Shown here: one piece after another, positions 58,359 through 64,000 of the stretch
Numbering within the stretch: the first letter of the stretch is position 1
Layout of the letters: each line of letters opens with the position of its first letter
From: Rhizobium acidisoli
GTDB lineage: Bacteria > Pseudomonadota > Alphaproteobacteria > Rhizobiales > Rhizobiaceae
Length of the DNA stretch: 64,000 nt
Assembly (NCBI RefSeq): GCF_002531755.2
Contig: NZ_CP034998.1
Span: 3,898,501-3,962,500, forward strand
Direction: 5' to 3'
Notes under the pieces: generated by a model
What the model was told of the DNA's origin: nothing
Database searches by the model: none
The model's input: the letters and a program-made list of their open reading frames with translations, nothing else
Made by a program: the position numbers and the translations under genes

Positions 58359-59693
58359 ATGCTGCAACGGATTGAAGACATTGATGCAGCACTCATCGAC
58401 AGGCTGCAGCATTCGGCATTCAAGTATTTCCTGAAATATTCCAATCCCGAAAATGGCCTGGTGGCCGATACCTCGATCGGCGGCGTGCCGGCAAGCATCG
58501 CAGCCGTCGGCTTTGCTCTTTCCTCCTATCCCGTCGGTGTCGAGCGTTGCTGGATCACCCGCACGGAAGCCGCCGAACGCGTAGTCAATACGCTGCGTTT
58601 CTTCGCCGAGGCGCGCCAGGGCGAGGAACGCCACGCCACAGGGTATCGCGGCTTCTTCTACCACTTCCTGCACATGGATACCGGCAATCGCGCCTGGAAC
58701 AGCGAGCTTTCGACCATCGACACAGCGCTGCTCGTCGCCGGCATCCTGACGGCAGCGCAGTATTTCGATCGCGAAGACGACGAGACGGAAACGGAAATCC
58801 GCGAGCTCGCGACCTTCATCTACGAGCGTGTCGACTGGCGCTGGGCCCTGAACAAGGGCGATACCATTGCCATGGGCTGGAAGCCCTCTTCCGGCTTCCT
58901 GCGCTGGCGCTATCACGGCTTCGACGAGGCGATCATCCTCTATGCGCTGGCGCTTGCCTCGCCGACACACCCCATCCCGCAATCGTGCTATGACGCCTTT
59001 ACATCGAGCTATTCCTGGATGATGCACGGCGAACAGCCCTATCTCTATGCCGGGCCGCTGTTCATCCATCTCTTCTCCCATGCCTGGATCGATTTCCGCG
59101 GCATTCGGGACAAACCGATGGCCGAGCGGAACTGGGATTATTTCCGCAACACGCAGGTCGTCATCAACGTCCAGCGTGATTATGCCGAGCGCAATCCCGG
59201 CCAGTTCGTCGGCTATAACAGAAATATCTGGGGCTTTTCCGCCTGCGACGGTCCGCCGCCGACACGGCGCATGCGCGGCGGCCGCCAGCCGAAGGTTCTG
59301 GGTTATGCCGCCCGCGGCGCGCCGCTCGGCCCGGATGACGGCACGATCGCGCCCTGGGCGGCCCTTGCCTGCCTGCCCTATGACCGGCAGGCGGCTCTCG
59401 ACGGCACCAAGGCGCTGCTGACCAGCTATCCGAACCTGCTCCTGGAAGGCGGCTTTCCCGGCGGCTTCAACCCGACGGTCAAGACCAAGCGGCCGGAAGG
59501 CTGGGTCGACGACCGCACCGTCGGCATCGACCAGGGTCTTGTGGTCATGACCATCGAGAACGAGCGCTCCGACTTCATCTGGAAGCTGATGCGGCAATCG
59601 CCGGCCATCCGCCTCGGGCTCGAGCGCGCCGGCTTCACCGGCGGCTGGCTGGACGGCATCGAGCCGGAAGAAGTGGTGCGCAAGTTCGGCTGA
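58359..59693 (+). CDS. Glycoamylase-domain (PF10091-like) protein
   Basis: A 444-residue protein made almost wholly of the alpha/alpha-barrel glycoamylase domain: QHSAFKYFLKYSNPENGLVA, DTSIGGVPASIAAVGFALSS, RGFFYHFLHMDTG, STIDTALLVAGILTAAQYF, and LYAGPLFIHLFSHAWIDFRG. This family includes beta-1,2-glucan-active enzymes and a domain of cyclic beta-1,2-glucan synthase. No signal peptide is visible from ATG 58359, where TAGGAG is 6 bases upstream. Rhizobia make cyclic beta-1,2-glucans, so a link is attractive but unproven. Confidence 0.85.
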   Translation: MLQRIEDIDAALIDRLQHSAFKYFLKYSNPENGLVADTSIGGVPASIAAVGFALSSYPVGVERCWITRTEAAERVVNTLRFFAEARQGEERHATGYRGFFYHFLHMDTGNRAWNSELSTIDTALLVAGILTAAQYFDREDDETETEIRELATFIYERVDWRWALNKGDTIAMGWKPSSGFLRWRYHGFDEAIILYALALASPTHPIPQSCYDAFTSSYSWMMHGEQPYLYAGPLFIHLFSHAWIDFRGIRDKPMAERNWDYFRNTQVVINVQRDYAERNPGQFVGYNRNIWGFSACDGPPPTRRMRGGRQPKVLGYAARGAPLGPDDGTIAPWAALACLPYDRQAALDGTKALLTSYPNLLLEGGFPGGFNPTVKTKRPEGWVDDRTVGIDQGLVVMTIENERSDFIWKLMRQSPAIRLGLERAGFTGGWLDGIEPEEVVRKFG

Positions 59694-59695
59694 AT

Positions 59696-60729
<1,034 letters not shown>

Positions 60730-60733
<4 letters not shown>

Positions 60734-62397
60734 TGGCCGGCGGTCCGTTTCGATTGGGTATAGAGCATAAGGGTGAGCGGCAGCGACAGAACGACCATCA
60801 TGAAAGCATAGGGTGCCGCCGAGACATAATCGATCTCGCTGGTCAGCGACCAGAATTTCGTCGCCAGCGTATCGACGCCGTTGGGCGACAGCATCAGCGT
60901 CGCCGTCAGTTCGTTGGTGATGCCGAGGGCGGCCAGCGCCACGCTGGCGGCCGCGCCGGGTGCGGCAAGCCGCATGGTGATCTGCCGCACCGCCTGGCCG
61001 GGCGTGCGGCCAAGCCCCATCGCGGCGCGCTCCAGCTCCACCGGCGCCTGGGCGATGCTGGCGCGCAGCCCGACCATGGCCCGCGGCAGGAAAAGCATCA
61101 CATAGGCGACGAGCAGCGTTGCGAAGGTCTGATAGAGCGGCAGCACCAGACGCACAGTGATCGTCACCAGCGCCAGCGCCACGACGACACCCGGCAGCGA
61201 GCCGACGTAATAATGGCAGGCTTCGAGCACGCGCTGGAAGCGTCCGGGCGCACGCACGGAAAGCCAGGCCATCGGGGCCGCGGCAATCGTCGCCAGCACG
61301 CCACCGACAATGGCAAGCACGATCGTCTGCAGGAAGGCGCTGCCGACCTCGATGCGCCAGATCTCGGCGCCGCCGAGATAAAGCCAGCGGCCAAGCGTCA
61401 CCAGCGGCACGCCGAGCGTCAGCACCGCCAAGGCGACGGGCAGCAAAATCGCCGGCAGCATGAACCAGCCGAGCCGCCGGCGATCCGTGGGACGCGGCGA
61501 GCCGGTGCCGACGCGGGCATACCGTTCGTTGCCGCGCACCAGCACCTCGAAGCCGAGCAGAAAAAGACAGCAGGCGACGAGCACGCCGCCGAGCATGTTG
61601 GAGGCAGGGCTGTTGTAGGAGGACTGGAACTGGTCGACGATCGCCGTCGCGAAGGTGTCGAAGCGGATCATCACGAACAGGCCGTATTCCGACAGCAGAT
61701 GCAGCCCGATCAGCAGCGAGCCGCCGCAGATAGCGAGCCGGAGCTGTGGCAGCACGGCCCGGAAGAACACCCGCCAGGGATTAAGGCCGAGCGAAGCCGC
61801 GGCATCTTCGATCACTGGATCGAGACGGCGCAGGGCTGCGGCGACCGGCAGGTAGAGGAAGGGATAATAGGCAATCACCGAGATGAAGACACCGCTCTGC
61901 AGGCCGCGCATGCCGGGGAGGAGGCTGACCCAGGCATAGCTGTGCACGAAGGCGGGCACGGCGAGTGGGGCGATGGCAAGCCAGGCCCAGAGCCTCGCAA
62001 AAGGAATGTCGGTGCGCTCGGTCAGCCAGGCAAGCGTTACGGCAAGCGCGATCGACAGCGGAATGGTGATCGTCTCAAGCAGGACCGTATTGACGAGCAG
62101 TTCGCCGACGCGCGGCCGGAAGACCAAAGCCTTCACCGTGTCCCAGCCGACGTCGTAGGTAACCCAGCCGATGAAGCCGAGCGGCACCAGACTGAAGATC
62201 GCGACGATGGTGGCAAGCAGGAGCACGGAGGCGTGCGGCATGCGCGCGCGCGGCAAACCCATGCGCGCGGCCTTCGGCGCGACCGGCGCCTCGTTGCCGG
62301 ATGCGAGCAATCTGTTGTCCTGCAGCAAGGCCGATGCCTTCATACGCCGAAAAAGGAAGGCAACCGCCTTTGAGGAGCGGTTGCCGGATATCGTCAT
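60730..62397 (-). CDS. fbpB: Iron(III) ABC transporter permease FbpB
   Basis: A 555-residue fused permease with two six-helix halves. The EAA loops are seen as [20 protein letters not shown] in the first half and [21 protein letters not shown] in the second. This duplicated arrangement is the SfuB/FbpB standard. The N-terminal 50 residues are polar and variable, so a start at an internal ATG is possible. It is 63 bases downstream of fbpA. Confidence 0.92.
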
Positions 62398-62460
62398 GCC
62401 CTAAGGTTTTCTTGAGCCAAAAGCAATAGTTTTGGCCGTGGCAAGCCTGCGGCAGAAGTG

Positions 62461-63483
62461 TCAGATCAGGCCGGCAGCCGTCATCAGCTCGACGACCTTC
62501 TTGCTGTCCAGCGTCGAAGCTTCGACCTTCGGAGCGTTGAGATCGGCAAGCGGCGTGAGCTTGTCGTTGGAGACAGCATCCTTACCGACGGCATATTCAT
62601 AGGACGTGCCGTCCTTCAGAACGGCCTGGCCCGCCTTACTGGTGACGAACTTGAGGAAAGCCTGGGCTTGCTTCATGTGCTGGGTGGACTTCAGGATACC
62701 GCCACCCGAAACGCTGACGAAGGCGCCTGGATCCTGGTTCTTGAAATAGTGCAGGCCGACATTCTTGCTGTTCTCGCCGGTTTTCGCCTGATCGCCGAAC
62801 CAGTAATAGTGATAGATAACAGCCCCTTCGACTTCGCCTGCATTGACCGCCTTCATGGCGACACTGTTGCCTTTGTACGGCGTGGCGTTGTCCTTGAGAC
62901 CCTTCAGCCATGCCTTGGTGGCGTCTTCACCCTTCAGCTGCAGCAGGGAAGCGACAATGGCCTGGAAGTCGGCGCCAGCAGGCGCCGCGCCCCAGCGGCC
63001 CTTCCAGGCCGGGTCTGCGAGGTCGAGCATCGACTTCGGCAGCTTGTCTTCGGTGAGCTTCGTCTTGTCATAGGCAAAAACCGTGGTGCGCGCAGCAATG
63101 CCGGTCCACATGCCGTCGGCCGGGCGATACTGATCCGGCACCTGATCCAGCGTGTCCTTTTCGACGGGGGCGAAGAGGCCCGCGCCATCGACCAGCGTCA
63201 TCGCCGGCGAATTCTCGGTCAGGAATACGTCAGCCGGTGAGGCGTCGCCTTCCTGGATGATCTGGTTGGCGAATTGCATGTCGCCGCCCTGGCGCATGGT
63301 GACCTTGATGCCGGTCTCCTTGGTGAAGGCGTCGATCCATTCGCGACCGAGGCTTTCGTGCTGGGCATTGTAGACAACGAGACCTTCGTCCTGCGCATGG
63401 GCGCTGCCGGCGAGCGCAGTGGCGGAGAGAAACGAAGCGGCAAGCGCAAGCGCCTGGGAAAAACGGTTGAGAGCAAAGTTCAT
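62461..63483 (-). CDS. fbpA: Iron(III) ABC transporter substrate-binding protein FbpA
   Basis: A 340-residue periplasmic ferric binding protein. MNFALNRFSQALALAASFLS begins a signal peptide ending SAHA. The mature domain opens DEGLVVYNAQHESLGREWID, with QGGDMQFANQIIQEGDASPADVF in two motifs and the iron-ligand tyrosine pair in VIYHYYWFGDQ. It captures Fe3+ and passes it to FbpBC. An IRO-like operator 64 bases upstream suggests RirA repression when iron is plentiful. Confidence 0.93.
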   Translation of the reverse strand: MNFALNRFSQALALAASFLSATALAGSAHAQDEGLVVYNAQHESLGREWIDAFTKETGIKVTMRQGGDMQFANQIIQEGDASPADVFLTENSPAMTLVDGAGLFAPVEKDTLDQVPDQYRPADGMWTGIAARTTVFAYDKTKLTEDKLPKSMLDLADPAWKGRWGAAPAGADFQAIVASLLQLKGEDATKAWLKGLKDNATPYKGNSVAMKAVNAGEVEGAVIYHYYWFGDQAKTGENSKNVGLHYFKNQDPGAFVSVSGGGILKSTQHMKQAQAFLKFVTSKAGQAVLKDGTSYEYAVGKDAVSNDKLTPLADLNAPKVEASTLDSKKVVELMTAAGLI

Positions 63484-63546
63484 GATGGCCTCCGTGGCAA
63501 TGCCGCCCGAGCTGCGGCAAGGGCGATCAGAGGCGTATATTTTTCC

Positions 63547-63561
63547 TGACTGCCGATTTCA
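63547..63561 (-). promoter_or_regulatory. Iron-responsive operator (IRO) candidate for RirA
   Basis: TGACTGCCGATTTCA fits TGA-N9-TCA exactly; on the minus strand it reads TGAAATCGGCAGTCA. It lies 64-78 bases upstream of fbpA, where a promoter is expected. RirA binds such sites in Rhizobium leguminosarum and represses iron uptake genes. Confidence 0.65.
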
Positions 63562-63657
63562 AGTTTGGCCTGCAAGGAAAAGTCATCACAATATCTTGAC
63601 TAAATATTTCATATTAAAAGGGAATAAATCTCGATCAGTCGAAAAAGGCGGCATTCT

Positions 63658-63761
63658 ATGCATGTCGCCCGGAAGTGTGCAGCGGTTCCGGGACAACGAC
63701 ATGCATCAAAAGAAGAGCTAAAGCGCGTCGCATGAATCGAATTGCGTGCGACGCGCTTTAG
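63658..63761. repeat. Two-palindrome mosaic element, copy B
   Basis: Palindrome 1 at 63658-63706 differs from copy A at one position (GGGACAACGAC for GGGATAACGAC). Palindrome 2 at 63718-63761 has the same stem CTAAAGCGCGTCGCA / TGCGACGCGCTTTAG with a changed loop. It sits between fbpA's promoter region and the end of the aldehyde dehydrogenase gene. The rest of 63562-63657 is AT-rich with no feature I can name. Confidence 0.92.
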
Positions 63762-63802
63762 GGGGTGCCGCCTTCCATTTTCGAGCTTTTCTGCAAGCCG
63801 GA

Positions 63803-64000
63803 TTATTCGACGTCGAACTTGACGCCCTGGGCGAGCGGCAGCGTTCTGCCGTAATTGATCGTGTTGGTGGAGCGGCGCATATAGGCTTTCCAGGCATCGG
63901 AGCCGGATTCGCGGCCGCCGCCGGTCTCCTTCTCGCCACCGAAGGCGCCGCCGATTTCCGCGCCCGATGGGCCGAGATTGACGTTGGCAATGCCGCAATC
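63803..64000 (-). CDS. Aldehyde dehydrogenase, C-terminal part (AASADH/AmaB-like, partial)
   Basis: The last 65 residues of a gene running in from the right edge, stop at 63803-63805. The sequence [20 protein letters not shown] followed by [20 protein letters not shown] and [10 protein letters not shown] matches the C-terminus of the ALDH7 group, which oxidises alpha-aminoadipic semialdehyde (piperideine-6-carboxylate) in lysine breakdown. The catalytic cysteine lies outside the window. A mosaic repeat follows 42 bases after the stop. Confidence 0.85.
   Translation of the reverse strand, partial: DCGIANVNLGPSGAEIGGAFGGEKETGGGRESGSDAWKAYMRRSTNTINYGRTLPLAQGVKFDVE

Overview
The window reads as chromosomal DNA of a Rhizobium, most likely the R. 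leguminosarum / R. etli group. The support is high GC with alphaproteobacterial gene content (DUF2794, DUF1223 and DUF2585 proteins, IalB-like protein, CenR-type regulator, ChvI-free core clusters), conserved blocks such as dapF-mtaB-ftsY-yciB and ffh-rpsP-rimM-trmD-rplS, an iron-responsive operator of the RirA type, and several short two-palindrome intergenic elements like the rhizobial mosaic repeats. It is almost wholly vegetative core genome. I saw no CRISPR array, insertion sequence, prophage or plasmid functions.

Layout. 0-9.7 kb: end of an unknown gene, argG, an SDR dehydrogenase, a LysE exporter, a TrpXYZ-like ABC transporter, rlmN, an IalB-like protein, an ECF sigma factor, YkvA and pterin dehydratase. 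9.7-18 kb: a low-molecular-weight phosphatase gene broken by a 113 bp palindromic element, thpR, the tesA-like esterase divergent from a YbbA/YbbP-like ABC system, ybhL with a structured leader, a GNAT enzyme, DUF2794 and DUF1223 proteins. 18-25 kb: acnA divergent from the cytochrome c maturation genes ccmABCDG, including a 55-residue ccmD. 24-29 kb, minus strand: dapF-mtaB-ftsY-yciB-DUF2585, with ftsY frameshifted inside a palindromic insert. 29.7-38 kb, plus strand: a terminated leader, ffh, chorismate mutase, rpsP, rimM, trmD, rplS, a polar amino acid uptake pair without ATPase, leuC. 38-46 kb: a small secreted protein, aldo-keto reductase, L,D-transpeptidase, cenR with a cyclic-nucleotide-binding partner, xthA, lolA, ftsK. 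46-53 kb: amtB/glnK behind a probable sigma-54 promoter, tesB, a UbiH-type hydroxylase, Trm112, a Lon N-domain protein, CnoX-like thioredoxin, YbaK. 53.4-64 kb: tRNA-Gly, an HNH endonuclease gene with a homopolymer frameshift, an M81 peptidase, gamma-glutamyltransferase, a glycoamylase-domain protein, the fbpABC iron transporter with an IRO box, and the end of an aldehyde dehydrogenase gene.

How the parts work together: protein targeting is represented twice (Ffh and its receptor FtsY), along with translation (S16, L19, RimM, TrmD, RlmN, MtaB, tRNA-Gly), envelope and division (FtsK, LolA, CenR, YciB), nitrogen control (GlnK/AmtB), respiration (AcnA, Ccm) and iron uptake (FbpABC). The most noteworthy signals are the repeats: one element disrupts a gene, one sits exactly at the cenR stop codon, two copies share 105 bp, and a pair of a different family lies inside ftsY. 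Two genes carry one-base frameshifts in homopolymers, which may be real or may be sequence errors.
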